Shown here: in pieces, positions 11,101 through 20,426 of the stretch
Layout: every line of letters starts with the position of its first letter
Numbering within the stretch: the stretch's first letter is position 1
Source: a virus
Strand: one strand, 5' to 3'
Virus record (IMG/VR): IMGVR_UViG_3300037069_000805
Coordinates: 40,241-104,240 of that record
DNA length: 64,000 bases
Made by a program: the position numbers and the translations under genes
Notes under the pieces: model-generated
The model's input: only the letters and a program-made list of their open reading frames with translations
The model's database searches: none
What the model was told of the DNA's origin: nothing

Positions 11101-11713
11101 TATTTTCATTTTCATTATACTTAATCTTAATAGATTTAAAATAATCTATAACCTCATCTTTAATCTCATCAATATTATCTAATAATTTAGTGATACGTTG
11201 TGATTTGATTTTAGCTATAGGTGTACTAATTGTAGATAATTCTTTAAGTTTATTATGTAAAGTATCTTCTATAAATTTACTAATATTAGTATTACTAGTT
11301 TGATTAAAATCTAAATCTTCAAATTGTTCAACTAATCTAAAATTATTTTTAATATATTGAGCACCTAAAGTTTTCTTAAGTTTATTAATACTATTAGATG
11401 TTAATACTTTAGTTAAACCTTTTTCAGGGAAAAATACTCTTTCATTATTTTTATTTAAATAATAATGTCTATTATAGTTTTCATCTTTAAATAACTTAGG
11501 TTCACCATTATCATCAACTCTGTCTTGATTAATTTCCTTAACTTCATTCTGATAATCTTCTTCATAATTACCAAATTGATTTATAAAACTTTCAGATTTA
11601 AATTGTGTATAATAACGATTAGCTAACAATTCATCATTACTAGTTAATTTAAGTAAACTATTAAATAAAATAGATTCATTATCATTTGTATTTGTTTGTC
11701 TTTTACAACTCAT
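5111..11713 (-). CDS. Virion-packaged multisubunit-type RNA polymerase (phi14:2 gp66-like)
   Basis: The 2,200-residue protein carries DYDID at residues 1381-1385, inside TGSDYDIDKMYMM. This matches the catalytic Mg-binding DxDxD signature of crAss-like virion RNA polymerases, related to the two-barrel polymerases that include cellular beta/beta' and eukaryotic RNAi polymerases. Length and motif position closely match the phi14:2 enzyme, which is about 2,180 residues with the motif near 1361 as I recall. In that family the enzyme is injected with the genome and transcribes early genes. The gene starts 1 nt from the stop of the 1,545-residue protein gene (stop at 11715). The C-terminus abuts an inserted endonuclease gene. 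Confidence 0.9.
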   Translation of the reverse strand: MSCKRQTNTNDNESILFNSLLKLTSNDELLANRYYTQFKSESFINQFGNYEEDYQNEVKEINQDRVDDNGEPKLFKDENYNRHYYLNKNNERVFFPEKGLTKVLTSNSINKLKKTLGAQYIKNNFRLVEQFEDLDFNQTSNTNISKFIEDTLHNKLKELSTISTPIAKIKSQRITKLLDNIDEIKDEVIDYFKSIKIKYNENENNIDDMNTVQDDTREHSFNVSSYERSYKENINSDVKLMLSLIPNVNEVDDVLDSNSFYTFEQVYGHLLQVLNNVVVKDDENKFNEFISILEKEKEFQPFIKDVLNILESTNKPLSLNTKNKFVQAFDLSKNEFYTFEVDKQYTKDNLLTNYSQRVLPVTETNSKASRILEEWGIKFNEIYLNNDNFKYEKFKIVSDKINDFKQEFNTKIVKEDLISTELLHKLNPLVKILSDLGLVTTEEGMNYFLRNNLEDIYDTDSIKLATNSLINKLQYFSKNILNKNIKPSEGNALKYENIFKQLANAEAKYFTEGSESTIFSAGTTKWVFSKPDYLTIKVEKWKKHPELIRQHLESTPFNKRSKLLNYLLASDLEYLTPAEKDNVIKDRLENFNVGIFNNLQETEDFKNAVDNKEITTNDEIASYINNLLSFVKNNNPIIRTVTPADKSQQKLIEYPKEIFIESNYDSENDIINDEAIEVLYNYFIDEYDRMNKVAYEIKQADLNKDNSKLYIHYHLGNKNGLKSALFPSLSVDFNKGKLSTLPKIKDLEGNDVILYDSVTGFPVMNTFPSRIKIAIKEHIKQNIKENINGTLNTMLDIELFKGTDKLDTENYAIDSAIYQKYADKNQLSSYKIREQIAADVYINGLISQIEYSKAFSGDYAYYKNMVDYKKRVPATYTDGQYLNTNDKYFNIASIASVEGGSPFTDYFQELVDNKILKPEIAAHYIGSTNSITYKGKEYKGNNINIADAQAWITPTRWKFIMNGLGKWNDNYEHVYNKITKNEETLTEKELKFVMQPLKGVYFEVKDGVPTMLKYSQAVLIPSLIRGTSLENMYNKMTEASHYNDQIHEVITLDGIKVGSLNTTRLHKDGNETELEKDFTLNKQELLNSGWKLQQDLPTKGVHDTDTGSQIQKNVFQGLSFNLDKMFHYKGEDITGSQLIDKINNIVGQLSNKGVKQLYKELGIDENGKINNVSLFYDSLANQLIEQEGNKNIINGLKAQINPVGIPQAYGKIMNMFASIVLDRVVKIKTNGGSFIQMSDFGLNKTEANEKGVLWTPWSENKVQPYTVQKDGIGNILKGPNGKPLIRPAGILIPGSLIAQHIPNYRDYTNKPEILFGTLNPETNEYEGGLIDYKILNNIIGYRIPNQGISSNDAFQIAGILPEGMGDTIVAYTGITTKTGSDYDIDKMYMMIPSFNKVDGKLVYKDSLENDLIEAYKAVFTSPDVLNDLMTPIDFDFIKNDILAFNKEDETSDTYHFDGLKDIYIKAQYKAGKAGVGMEANSLVDHVRGTMANLRFNGYYLGVGFKNELGETKFDEEFSEELSDEDLKLYSKKYNELSDSKISASDLESLKKIKIANSLSAILNAFVDIAKDPYITRGNWNTATTNVGNMLLRAGAHPFQVNAFLKQPILKSFIQFQNNKESKINNDTGNIENKFKLDVLRNSKDFQLQLPFGDRNISVADLHKLVFKNSFETDYKKLTYNEINTKLQSAKKFVTEDGERTKKALFTKEQLIQYKESFDRFINIVSTRQASFVKSQQIEPSYFPEFNSLLLNDTPEFQMKVLSTFFKLKEDAKKMKKNIDGSTQDVSGIGSTVTSLVARNNIINDLLNNKDKGQLLGFETKLERNGKPTLLGHYTNNSIFDMINMVVKNPKLFFMTQSSIINNFDIISNDVKGTKLMDEDFGKDLEQKYLSYVLSGFEGIKTSSPEYTHLTSNDFVKEFSAFKDSKSNRYAILKELDLSKNKDDKLFITLSNRRKSADIQQELTKSWLDMLNNDKEMAENLVKYSYITSGFNMNKGQFFTLIPNEFFIEKDINGYLNSRELKHIDTNFIEQLYQNNYDNSLYVPNVFTNQILRGSKDFGFVLDSQLVNKVRRYIKQNDNLFKLIGYDQHHDPIYVRTYTKGFKDKQGNKYFEYSFDENNRSLLAQNDIANKEGLLKYYNETLLPEVAYDIDMNETERSILPSNEKTSIEPKDNTFNELSEQEYNNLSEEEKATILWQKKSC

Positions 11714-11714
11714 A

Positions 11715-14700
11715 TTAATTTCCTTTACAAATTTTCTTAATTTCTTCTGGTTTGTAGTTTAACTCTATAATTTTTTCAAAATCTACATAAGTTAAATCAT
11801 TATCAGATTTATTATTTTCATCTTTATATATATCCATTCCTTTTAAGAATGTTTCATCTTCAAGAAATAAATCTATTTGTGGTTCAGATAATTTAGTATT
11901 ATCTTTTTTAACATCTTCAGTTAATTTTTGTGCCTCTTTATTTTCCACTGTACCAGGTATTTCACTTTGTGATTGCAAAGATAGTGATTTTTTTTCAGAA
12001 TTCCTAGTATTTTCTACTTTATTTTCATTACCAGTAGCAACATTAAAGAAATCAGTAGCTAAATTCATTTCTTCTTCTGGACTTAAATTAGCATCTTTAC
12101 CTACATATTTATCTAAGTAATCATTTTGTGCTTTAGTAAATTTAGTTGTACTAGGATTTTTTATAATAGGTTTAGTTTCTAAGTAAATGTTAGTATAACC
12201 TCCAAATGTTGGTTTTAAATTACCATTTTCATCAGTTCCTACGACAGCATTTGTATTTAATACATTATTTTGAATAAGATAGTTTAAATAATCTATATTA
12301 TGTGTATTTAAAGCTTTAGTTCCAATATTTTTAGGATTACCAAAGTTTATACCTCTTCTTTTTTGAGTAGTTAAAAACTCTATTAAATCACCCTCAACAG
12401 CTTCTAATTCATCTAAACTATTAACACTTACATTTCTAAATTTAAATGCCCCTGTTTTATAATCAAATCTAAATTGTGATTTTTCATTTTCAGAACCATC
12501 GTAAATTAATAAATCAATTATATCTTTTAATGAAATTTCATTTTCATTTTTAACAGATTTAATCAAATCATATTCTATTGGTATAGTTAATTTAATTTTA
12601 TTTACTAAATCAGGTGCGTCTTTTTCAATATCTTTTAATAAAGTAGCTTTATTTAAGGTTGTAGGTCTATTATTATTTTTAAATCTATATCTAGTAATAT
12701 CAAATAATAAATCAGCCTGATTAAAATCTAATTTTAAAGTATTTAATTTTAAATGAAACAACTCACCATTAGTCATTGGTATTTTTAAATAAAATTCTCC
12801 AGAAGATAAAGTTTCTCCATTAACATTATATTTAGTTTCAATATCTCCTTTAGGATTAATTAAAGTACCAAAATCTTGCACATTAAATAAATTCTCTCTA
12901 ATATATTGATAACCTTTTTTAGTTAAATTACCATTTTCATCTACTAATTTTAATGTTTGAAATGCTTGTAATTGAGAAATAGTATTCTCTTTTACATTTC
13001 CATTTTCATCTGTATCTGTAATTAGCGTACCAGGCATTTGTCCTGCAATTTTAATAGACATATTATTTAAAGAATTACCATCTAATATAGAATTAACTAT
13101 CAGTAATCTACTATCTCTATCTTTGCTATTAAATATTTCAGCACTAACTTTAGTAGAAGGTAGTGTTTCCATTGGCGCAACTACATTAGAGTCCTTTATA
13201 CCTACATTTAAAGGAAGATAATTAGTTAAGAACTCTCTAAGTTCATCTATAGATTTAATGTTGTTCTTAGGACTGTTAATTATGTATTGTATTGTTTCTT
13301 TAATACTATTACTTTGTAAATATGTAGCAATTTCTGAAGCAAGTTTTAAATTAGCATTATCTCCAGGATTAGTGTTTATACTAAAATTTAATACTCTTCC
13401 TGTTTTATCTTCAGGAGTATTTTCATAATCAATCCAATCTTGATTTATAAATTCAAATTTTACTCCAGTCTTTTGATTTTTACTTATTAGTTTTAATTTA
13501 TTTTGTTGTAAAGTTTTATACTTAGTATCACCTGCTATTTTTTTACTTTCATTAATATTATCTTCTAAATTTACATCATCTACTTGTTCAAATGAATTAT
13601 CTGGATTATCAGTTAAAGTTCCACTAGGAGTTGTTGAAGTATTACCTTCATTTTCAACTTCATCTTTTTGGTTTGATATAGTAGCATCTTCTTCTTGTTT
13701 TAAAGACTCTTTAGAATCTTCTATTGCTTTGCTAATAATTGGATTATCTTTTTGTTCTTTAGATAATTTATCTGTAAAATCTTGTAAATCTTTACTAGTA
13801 GGTTGTTTTCTTATGTTATCTATAACTTCTTGATGTTTTTCTGTATTTTCGTCAGAAGTTTCTTTTTCTAGATTTTCTCTTTGGTTTATTAAACTATCAA
13901 AATAATTCTGATTAGCCTTTTTATCCCAAATAACATCATTAACTAATTCAGATATTTCTTTTAGATTATTTTTAGATTTTTCTATCTGCTTATCTAAATG
14001 TTCTATTACATTACCTTTATTTTCTTTTTTGTATTTATAGATTTCTTCAGTAACACCTTCTTTGTAATCAGGATTTAATTCTAATTCTTTTTTAGGCAAA
14101 TAATCTAAATTCTTTTCAAATTCAATTTTTTGTTTCTCTAATTTATCTAATTTTTTACGCTCATGATATTCATCTGACTTTTCACCTATATAAGTGTTTA
14201 ATAAATTCATATAGTATGATTTATAGTCATTATCATTAGCTTTTACATTTTTAGGTTGTATTTTTAATGCTTTTTGAAAGTCATTAAAAGCTTGAACATG
14301 TTTTTGTAAATATTTAGCTTTATCTATAACTCTTTCAATAGATTCTCTATTTTCTTTATTTTTATTTTTACGTTCTTTTTCTTCTAATGTATTATCAGAC
14401 TCTTGTGTATCTTCTGAGAACAATTGTTTTAAATGTTCATGTAAAGCGTCAATACCCATCTCGTCCTCACCTATAAAATTATTAATTAATTGAGTTTCTG
14501 CAGAATGTTTTAAATCTTCAATAAGTTGTTCATTACCATTTTTAACAGCTAAGTCGAATAATTCAGACTTACCTTCCATTATATTTAAAGCATCATGTAC
14601 TTTTTTAACATTTTCTGGAATTATAATTTTATTACCTTTTTTATCCTTATCAAATACTCTTTCTTCTTTACCAGTTTCTTTATTTAGTTCTACATGGCTT

Positions 14701-16352
14701 TTATAAATATCTGTATTTAATATTGTATTATAATCAGATGAATGAAGATTTATTTTGTCTATTAATTTATTTGTTTTTTCTCTATCTTGTGCATCATGTT
14801 TCATTCCTCCATATACACCAAAAGCACCACCTTGTACAGCTCCTAATAATACTGAAACCTGCCCTTCAGTTGTTCCTAATGTTTTTATATAATCAGATCC
14901 TAATGATATTAAATCTAAATTTAATTCGCCATCATCTGTAATTAAATTATTAGAATCTTTTTTACCATATAATCCTCTTTTTACAATTCTATTTTCTAAA
15001 GTAGTTTGAATACCTTCTTCCCATAAACCTTCAGATGCAGCATTTTTAACAAAATGTCCTAATACATCTTTAACTACATTTTTACCACTTCTTTGCGCTA
15101 CATTCTCTAATTTAGGTATTTCTTTTTCAGTAGTTGATGTTATAGCTTTACCTAATTTCTGTAGTGGTTTATATTCTGAATTTGCAATTTTACCACCAAC
15201 TTGATCAACTAAGTTAGTTAAAGTTTTATTTTCAGCTGTTTTAACTAAAGACTTAGCTCCTTTACCATATAATAGTCTTGTCTGAATATAATCTGGACCA
15301 GCCAATACAGCTACATTATCCCAAAATGATGTAGACATTGCATTAGCAACTCTTTCTTTAAATTCATTTTCAGCTACATCATCTGATACTGTTGCTGATT
15401 TTTGATTATATTCTTCGTCAGTTATTTGATGAGTTCTTCTTTTTATATCTAAATCAGCTAATTCATTTAGAACTTTTTGTTGATAATCTGGTTGTGCTTT
15501 TCTATTTTTAATCCATTTAGGTTTTTCTTTCATCATATCATCAGAAACACCTTTTGATTCTGCTCCAGCTTCAAAAAATACATTTGCAGCAGTTATACCT
15601 ATCTCATTAACTTTTTCAGCAGTAAAACCTAATTTTGTTAATTTTGAAATTGTATCTCCAGTATCTTTAGCGTAACCAACTCTATTTAACGCTTTAGCTG
15701 ATAAACCTAATAATTCTTCACTTATTCCCATAGCTTTAAATGCAGCTCCAGGAGCCATAGCTGATAACATATAACCTAAACCATCTGCACCATCAGTAGC
15801 AAAAAATGAAGTAGATTTCATTTTATCAATAACATTACCATCCTGGACTGCTCTTGATATATATACTGGTAATAAATCACTATTAATTTTTGCATTTAGA
15901 TTATCCAATGCTTTTACACCAACATTATTAAATGTTGTATCTAAAAAATTATGTTCATCCTTACCTGTTGTAAGATCACCAATATTTTCAACAGTTCCAG
16001 CTATAGCACCACCTAAGTAAGCTACTGTTTTAGCCATTTCTATACCTGCTTTATCAGCAGTTCTAATAAGACCTAAACCAGCTTGTGCTAAACCAGATTG
16101 TTCATTAGCTCTATGTTCATTAATAGAACCTTGAACATCATCTTTTCTAATATCAGTTGCCCAGTTTAAACCTTCGTCATATTTAGAATCACCGTATCCA
16201 GTATTTACACCAAGTAATGAAGTGTTTATTTTACTATAAACTTGCTTCATTTTATTTGGAGTATCTTGTTTTAGTCCTAATTGATCAGCTAAACCCTTTT
16301 TTGGAGGATCTGTAAACTCATTATCATAAGGATTGTTTTGTAATAAACTCAT
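11715..16352 (-). CDS. Large internal virion protein (cargo/ejection candidate, 1,545 aa)
   Basis: No enzymatic motif is recognised. The N-terminal third has several Gly/Ala-rich hydrophobic stretches, such as AYLGGAIAGTVENIG near residue 110, YMLSAMAPGAAF near 195, and LLGAVQGGAFGVYGGM near 505. These look like membrane-active or packed amphipathic helices. Residues about 640-860 are strongly charged with coiled-coil character. The position between the RNA polymerase and two other large proteins matches the block of capsid cargo proteins ejected with the genome in crAss-like phages. That role is inferred from position and composition. Confidence 0.65.
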   Translation of the reverse strand: MSLLQNNPYDNEFTDPPKKGLADQLGLKQDTPNKMKQVYSKINTSLLGVNTGYGDSKYDEGLNWATDIRKDDVQGSINEHRANEQSGLAQAGLGLIRTADKAGIEMAKTVAYLGGAIAGTVENIGDLTTGKDEHNFLDTTFNNVGVKALDNLNAKINSDLLPVYISRAVQDGNVIDKMKSTSFFATDGADGLGYMLSAMAPGAAFKAMGISEELLGLSAKALNRVGYAKDTGDTISKLTKLGFTAEKVNEIGITAANVFFEAGAESKGVSDDMMKEKPKWIKNRKAQPDYQQKVLNELADLDIKRRTHQITDEEYNQKSATVSDDVAENEFKERVANAMSTSFWDNVAVLAGPDYIQTRLLYGKGAKSLVKTAENKTLTNLVDQVGGKIANSEYKPLQKLGKAITSTTEKEIPKLENVAQRSGKNVVKDVLGHFVKNAASEGLWEEGIQTTLENRIVKRGLYGKKDSNNLITDDGELNLDLISLGSDYIKTLGTTEGQVSVLLGAVQGGAFGVYGGMKHDAQDREKTNKLIDKINLHSSDYNTILNTDIYKSHVELNKETGKEERVFDKDKKGNKIIIPENVKKVHDALNIMEGKSELFDLAVKNGNEQLIEDLKHSAETQLINNFIGEDEMGIDALHEHLKQLFSEDTQESDNTLEEKERKNKNKENRESIERVIDKAKYLQKHVQAFNDFQKALKIQPKNVKANDNDYKSYYMNLLNTYIGEKSDEYHERKKLDKLEKQKIEFEKNLDYLPKKELELNPDYKEGVTEEIYKYKKENKGNVIEHLDKQIEKSKNNLKEISELVNDVIWDKKANQNYFDSLINQRENLEKETSDENTEKHQEVIDNIRKQPTSKDLQDFTDKLSKEQKDNPIISKAIEDSKESLKQEEDATISNQKDEVENEGNTSTTPSGTLTDNPDNSFEQVDDVNLEDNINESKKIAGDTKYKTLQQNKLKLISKNQKTGVKFEFINQDWIDYENTPEDKTGRVLNFSINTNPGDNANLKLASEIATYLQSNSIKETIQYIINSPKNNIKSIDELREFLTNYLPLNVGIKDSNVVAPMETLPSTKVSAEIFNSKDRDSRLLIVNSILDGNSLNNMSIKIAGQMPGTLITDTDENGNVKENTISQLQAFQTLKLVDENGNLTKKGYQYIRENLFNVQDFGTLINPKGDIETKYNVNGETLSSGEFYLKIPMTNGELFHLKLNTLKLDFNQADLLFDITRYRFKNNNRPTTLNKATLLKDIEKDAPDLVNKIKLTIPIEYDLIKSVKNENEISLKDIIDLLIYDGSENEKSQFRFDYKTGAFKFRNVSVNSLDELEAVEGDLIEFLTTQKRRGINFGNPKNIGTKALNTHNIDYLNYLIQNNVLNTNAVVGTDENGNLKPTFGGYTNIYLETKPIIKNPSTTKFTKAQNDYLDKYVGKDANLSPEEEMNLATDFFNVATGNENKVENTRNSEKKSLSLQSQSEIPGTVENKEAQKLTEDVKKDNTKLSEPQIDLFLEDETFLKGMDIYKDENNKSDNDLTYVDFEKIIELNYKPEEIKKICKGN

Positions 16353-16361
16353 ATTTTATAT

Positions 16362-18173
16362 TTATTTACCTGTCATTAAATCTTCCATTTCAGTAGAAAA
16401 TTCAGCAGGTGATAATTTTTCAGCTTTAGCGTTTCCTTTTCTCATATCTATAGTACCATCTTCATTATATCTAATTTGAGTACCTTTTAAGTTTTCATTT
16501 CCAGAATATCTACCTGTAGCCGTAACCCAATCACCAAATTTCTGAACTGCATTTTTATAAACTTGATTTATTTCATACGCTCTTTTGAATTCTGGTTTTG
16601 CAATTTCATTTAATGTTCTTCCAATTGCAACTTTATGAACTGGATTACCATCTTTGTCAACTACTAATGCTCTATGAGCCATTACACTTTGTTCTTTATT
16701 ATTTTCAAATTTATAATTGTTATAATTAACAGGTGAATCATATCCAATATATTGAACTTTTTCACCATCTCCTAGTGTAATTTTTTCACCAGTTTTTATA
16801 TCAATCATTGGTCTAAGACCAGCTTTAGTATCTAAAGTAAGTTGTTGATCTCTATCTGCTGGAGCTTTACCTGATAATTCTCCCATAAATAATTGATCTT
16901 CTCCTGTTGTATCAGGTCTTAATATATCATTACCTATAGTTAATTTATCCATATATTTTTTCATATATTCACTAGCAGCAGCTGCAGTTTTTGGATCATT
17001 TAAATCAGCATTAGATGGTAATTTATGAGAACTTTTTAATTTATTAACTGCTACTTCATAAGCTCTTTGAGATAATTTATCATCAAATATATCTTTATAA
17101 GTATACTTATTAGGATTTTCACCTGGTTTATATGGAGTATTTCTACCTTGTAATCCAGTATGAGAATTAGCTAATGCATAAGAAAATCCAACTTTACTTT
17201 TACCTATTTGACTAACATCAACATCATTTATTCTTCCTGTTAAAGTATGAGTACTATCTGGATCAAATATACCAGATGGTTCTGCTTTATCTTCTTTTTT
17301 CTTAGCATTTGGATCACCTATAAATTGTGCATTTTCTCCTCTGTTATCAACTACTCCAGTTTTTAACATTGAATTAACTCCATTTACTAATTGAGATTGA
17401 ACATTTGCATCATTAGCACCTTCAAATTTTCTTGAATCACTCCATTCTTTTTCACCAAATTGATTTTGTAACAGTCCTAATGCACTTTGTAAATTAGGTT
17501 TATTAGATGTTTCTATTCTTCTTCCAGAACGATCAACCATTATCATTCCACCAAATGGTCCTTGTGCAAAACTGTATCCATTAGCTCTCATTTCACCAGT
17601 AACTTGTTCTCCTAATAAATCATGAACACTTTTAAGTTTATCTAAAGTTTCAATTTTCTTAGGTGCTCCAAGTAAACCAATGTTTGATATATTATTTTGA
17701 CTATCAAAGCCAGTATATTTATCTTTTGAACTAAAATCATTCCATGCATTTAATGCACGTTCCATTGACCAACCTTTTGTTTTAGTAGCATCTTCTAGAA
17801 AATCTTTACGATTTTCCATATATACTTTCTTAGCATTATTTATTTGTCCAATCCTTCCAGTTGGTGCAACTAAATTTTGATATTCTCTATTTAAAGCTAT
17901 AGTTTTACCAACCATATCATTATTAAAACCATTTGTTGCTAAATCAGATGCTTGTTGATCTATTTTTGATTCAATATTATTTTTTAATTTAGCTGCTTCT
18001 TCCAAATGTACATCTAATGGATCTACTTTTGCAAGTCCACCAATAATTTCTTGTTGTTGTGCTAGTAATGCATCATGCTTTTGTCTTTTTAACATAGGAA
18101 CAAAAGCTAATTCTTGCATGGTCTGAGGAGTATATGCTGAAGGTGAAATCTCTGTGTAACGGTTAGTTGCCAT
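16362..18173 (-). CDS. Internal virion/cargo protein candidate (603 aa)
   Basis: A soluble protein starting MATNRYTEISPSAYTPQ, with a helical N-terminal third (residues about 25-110: QKHDALLAQQQEII and so on) and a Gly/Asn-rich remainder. No catalytic motif is seen. Its ATG lies inside the last codons of the upstream GIY-YIG gene (11-nt overlap, ATGGCAACTAA), so translation is probably coupled. Length and place beside other giant virion proteins suggest a head-internal or ejected protein. The exact role is unknown. Confidence 0.6.
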   Translation of the reverse strand: MATNRYTEISPSAYTPQTMQELAFVPMLKRQKHDALLAQQQEIIGGLAKVDPLDVHLEEAAKLKNNIESKIDQQASDLATNGFNNDMVGKTIALNREYQNLVAPTGRIGQINNAKKVYMENRKDFLEDATKTKGWSMERALNAWNDFSSKDKYTGFDSQNNISNIGLLGAPKKIETLDKLKSVHDLLGEQVTGEMRANGYSFAQGPFGGMIMVDRSGRRIETSNKPNLQSALGLLQNQFGEKEWSDSRKFEGANDANVQSQLVNGVNSMLKTGVVDNRGENAQFIGDPNAKKKEDKAEPSGIFDPDSTHTLTGRINDVDVSQIGKSKVGFSYALANSHTGLQGRNTPYKPGENPNKYTYKDIFDDKLSQRAYEVAVNKLKSSHKLPSNADLNDPKTAAAASEYMKKYMDKLTIGNDILRPDTTGEDQLFMGELSGKAPADRDQQLTLDTKAGLRPMIDIKTGEKITLGDGEKVQYIGYDSPVNYNNYKFENNKEQSVMAHRALVVDKDGNPVHKVAIGRTLNEIAKPEFKRAYEINQVYKNAVQKFGDWVTATGRYSGNENLKGTQIRYNEDGTIDMRKGNAKAEKLSPAEFSTEMEDLMTGK

Positions 18174-18726
18174 ATTCTATTTGTTTAAATATTGTTTTAT
18201 TATTACGAGTACCATTTATGTTTTGTGATAATGTAACATAATTAATATTATTAATTCTTGCACATTCGGCAGCAGATGAGTAAATTTCTCCTGTTTCTGT
18301 GTTTATAATTTCTTTAGCCATTCCACTATTCTTTTTTAAATTTTCTTTATGAGAATTAGAATGTTTTAATCCTTTATTCCAAGCTAATTGACCTTTATGA
18401 CTAATTGATAATTTAAGACGTTGTTCTTTTGTAGCAATCCTACCAAAAGCTCCTTCTCCACCTAATGAAATATTACAAAGAGTTCCTGTTTTATTACATT
18501 TTCTTCCGTAGTAATCTATTAAAATTATTTCTAATTCTTTAGCTTCTTCGATTGTAATATTTTTTTTTAAAATATCAATTTCATAATTAGGATATTTTTT
18601 AATTGTTTTAGACCATATATTATTACGATGTCTTCTTTCAAAAGGTCTTTTTATATTTCCAATACCAATATAGAATACCTCACCGTTTGGTTTAATATGT
18701 CTATATATACAATAATTATTGTTCAT
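18163..18726 (-). CDS. GIY-YIG homing endonuclease with NUMOD3-like repeats
   Basis: The 187-residue protein has an N-terminal GIY-YIG fold (CIYRH, then FYIGIG and KRPFERRH). A NUMOD3-like DNA-binding stretch follows (residues about 100-125, KEQRLKLSISHKGQLAWNKG), and the C-terminal segment (ETGEIYSSAAECARINNIN) is typical of NUMOD1/IENR-type helix-turn-helix domains. It starts 2 nt after the stop of the upstream structural gene and overlaps the next start by 11 nt. It is a free-standing mobile gene placed between two virion genes. Confidence 0.88.
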   Translation of the reverse strand: MNNNYCIYRHIKPNGEVFYIGIGNIKRPFERRHRNNIWSKTIKKYPNYEIDILKKNITIEEAKELEIILIDYYGRKCNKTGTLCNISLGGEGAFGRIATKEQRLKLSISHKGQLAWNKGLKHSNSHKENLKKNSGMAKEIINTETGEIYSSAAECARINNINYVTLSQNINGTRNNKTIFKQIEYGN

Positions 18727-18728
18727 TA

Positions 18729-20426
18729 TTAATATCCTTTATTATTTTTACGTAAATAACCTCCATACATATTACTTGTAATAGAAGTTCCTACAAATTT
18801 ATTTGGATCACCAAAAGATGGTGTACTATTTTTTTCAGCTAGTACTTGTTCATATGTTTTTTTAACACCAGTTTTCTTATTTACCATATACTTTCCATCC
18901 CACGAATATCCTAAGGCTTCAGCAATTTGATTTTTTTCAACTTCTTCTTTACCAATAGCTCCTAAATCAGTACCTATACTACCAAGTAATTTAGATTTTT
19001 GAGTATCATAATTAGCTGTATTTCTATCATTAATATCTAATTCAGCATTAGATTGACTCATATTAGCTTGATTAACTCCTAAATCAAATTGTTGTTTATA
19101 TTGTTTTTGTGCATTATTTAATTCGTTTGCTTTTAGATATGCATCTGACATACCTTTAGTATAATTAAGATTAGCTCCTAATATATTACTTCTTAAAGCT
19201 CCTTCTGAACCATTAGTAGCATTTGTAAGTGCATTAATAGTATTATCATTTTCATTAGATACTGTATTTTGTAAATTTCTTTCATCAACATATGAAGGAT
19301 TATATGTATTAGATAATCTATCTAATCTTTCAGCTTTTGGTTTTTTTAATTGAGATAACTGAAATGCATTCATAGCTACTGGAGCATATTTTAAAAACTT
19401 ACCACCATTTTTATCTAAATAATCACCAATACCTGAATTAGAATTAACTGGTAAAGTAGATTTAACTAGTGAATTAGATGGTTGTAATAGTGATGTTGTA
19501 GGTTGTAAATTATTACTAACTAAACCTTGCTTTAAACCTGTTGTATCTATTGAAGATACTGGATTTCTTGCCGATGTAAAAGCATATTGTCCATTTGGAA
19601 AACCTAAATTACTAGAATCATATATTCCTTTAGGAAAAGTATCTTCTTCTAATGGACCTCCATATGCAAAATCATTACTAAATTGATTACTAGCTTTAAA
19701 AGCTTGTCTATTTGCTTCACGTTTAGCTTCTTTTTTAGCACTAATTCCAGTTATAAATCCACTTGCTAATTTACCTACTTGACTACCAATCATTCCACCA
19801 ATAGGACCACCAATAGCAGTTCCTGCCAATGTTGTACCTGTTTCAATTCCAGCACTTAATGCACCATCATTATCTCCAGCTATAAGTGAATTTATTCCAG
19901 CCATAGCAGGTTGTATTGCAGCAGTATATCCACTACCTTCAGCACCTTCTGCATTATCTAAATCACCACCTAAAAACATTTGTTTTTGTTGTGGTTGTAC
20001 AAATTGTTCCATACCTTCTGGTATATCTCCACTATCTTGATTAGAAACTTGTTGAGAATTAGCTTGCATAGATTGATTAATTTGTTCTGCTTCAGCTTGT
20101 CTTTTAGCTTTTTCAGCTTCTTGAGCTTGTGTTAATCTACCTAATAGAGTCTTTCTAGTTTCCATTGAAGGTTTATCATTCCTATCTTTAAATTTCTTAT
20201 CTATTATTTTTGAAGCATCTGCATAAGTTTTACCTTTAACATAAGATGGTAAGTTCATATCTTTAGCAGTATTTTCATCAATAGATAATCTATTTGAATA
20301 AATATAATTACCAATCTTGGATTCACCTTGTTCTACTGTATTATTTTTACCCTGTGGTATTCCGCCTCTTGGGTTTTCACTATGTGTTTCACCTACATTA
20401 AATTCCGTTAGTTTATTATTCTCCAT
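18729..20426 (-). CDS. Virion structural/internal protein with glycine-zipper segment (565 aa)
   Basis: The frame extends to 20462, but the ATG at 20426 (MENNKLTEFNVGETH) is preferred because it gives an 11-nt overlap with the upstream GIY-YIG gene, the same geometry as at 18163-18173. A Gln/Ala-rich coiled region (residues about 95-125) is followed by a Gly/Ala-rich hydrophobic zone (AGTAIGGPIGGMIGSQVGK, about residues 200-220). That zone resembles glycine-zipper membrane-inserting helices. The remainder is Asn/Ser-rich. A role as an ejected or head-internal protein is inferred from its neighbours. Confidence 0.65.
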   Translation of the reverse strand: MENNKLTEFNVGETHSENPRGGIPQGKNNTVEQGESKIGNYIYSNRLSIDENTAKDMNLPSYVKGKTYADASKIIDKKFKDRNDKPSMETRKTLLGRLTQAQEAEKAKRQAEAEQINQSMQANSQQVSNQDSGDIPEGMEQFVQPQQKQMFLGGDLDNAEGAEGSGYTAAIQPAMAGINSLIAGDNDGALSAGIETGTTLAGTAIGGPIGGMIGSQVGKLASGFITGISAKKEAKREANRQAFKASNQFSNDFAYGGPLEEDTFPKGIYDSSNLGFPNGQYAFTSARNPVSSIDTTGLKQGLVSNNLQPTTSLLQPSNSLVKSTLPVNSNSGIGDYLDKNGGKFLKYAPVAMNAFQLSQLKKPKAERLDRLSNTYNPSYVDERNLQNTVSNENDNTINALTNATNGSEGALRSNILGANLNYTKGMSDAYLKANELNNAQKQYKQQFDLGVNQANMSQSNAELDINDRNTANYDTQKSKLLGSIGTDLGAIGKEEVEKNQIAEALGYSWDGKYMVNKKTGVKKTYEQVLAEKNSTPSFGDPNKFVGTSITSNMYGGYLRKNNKGY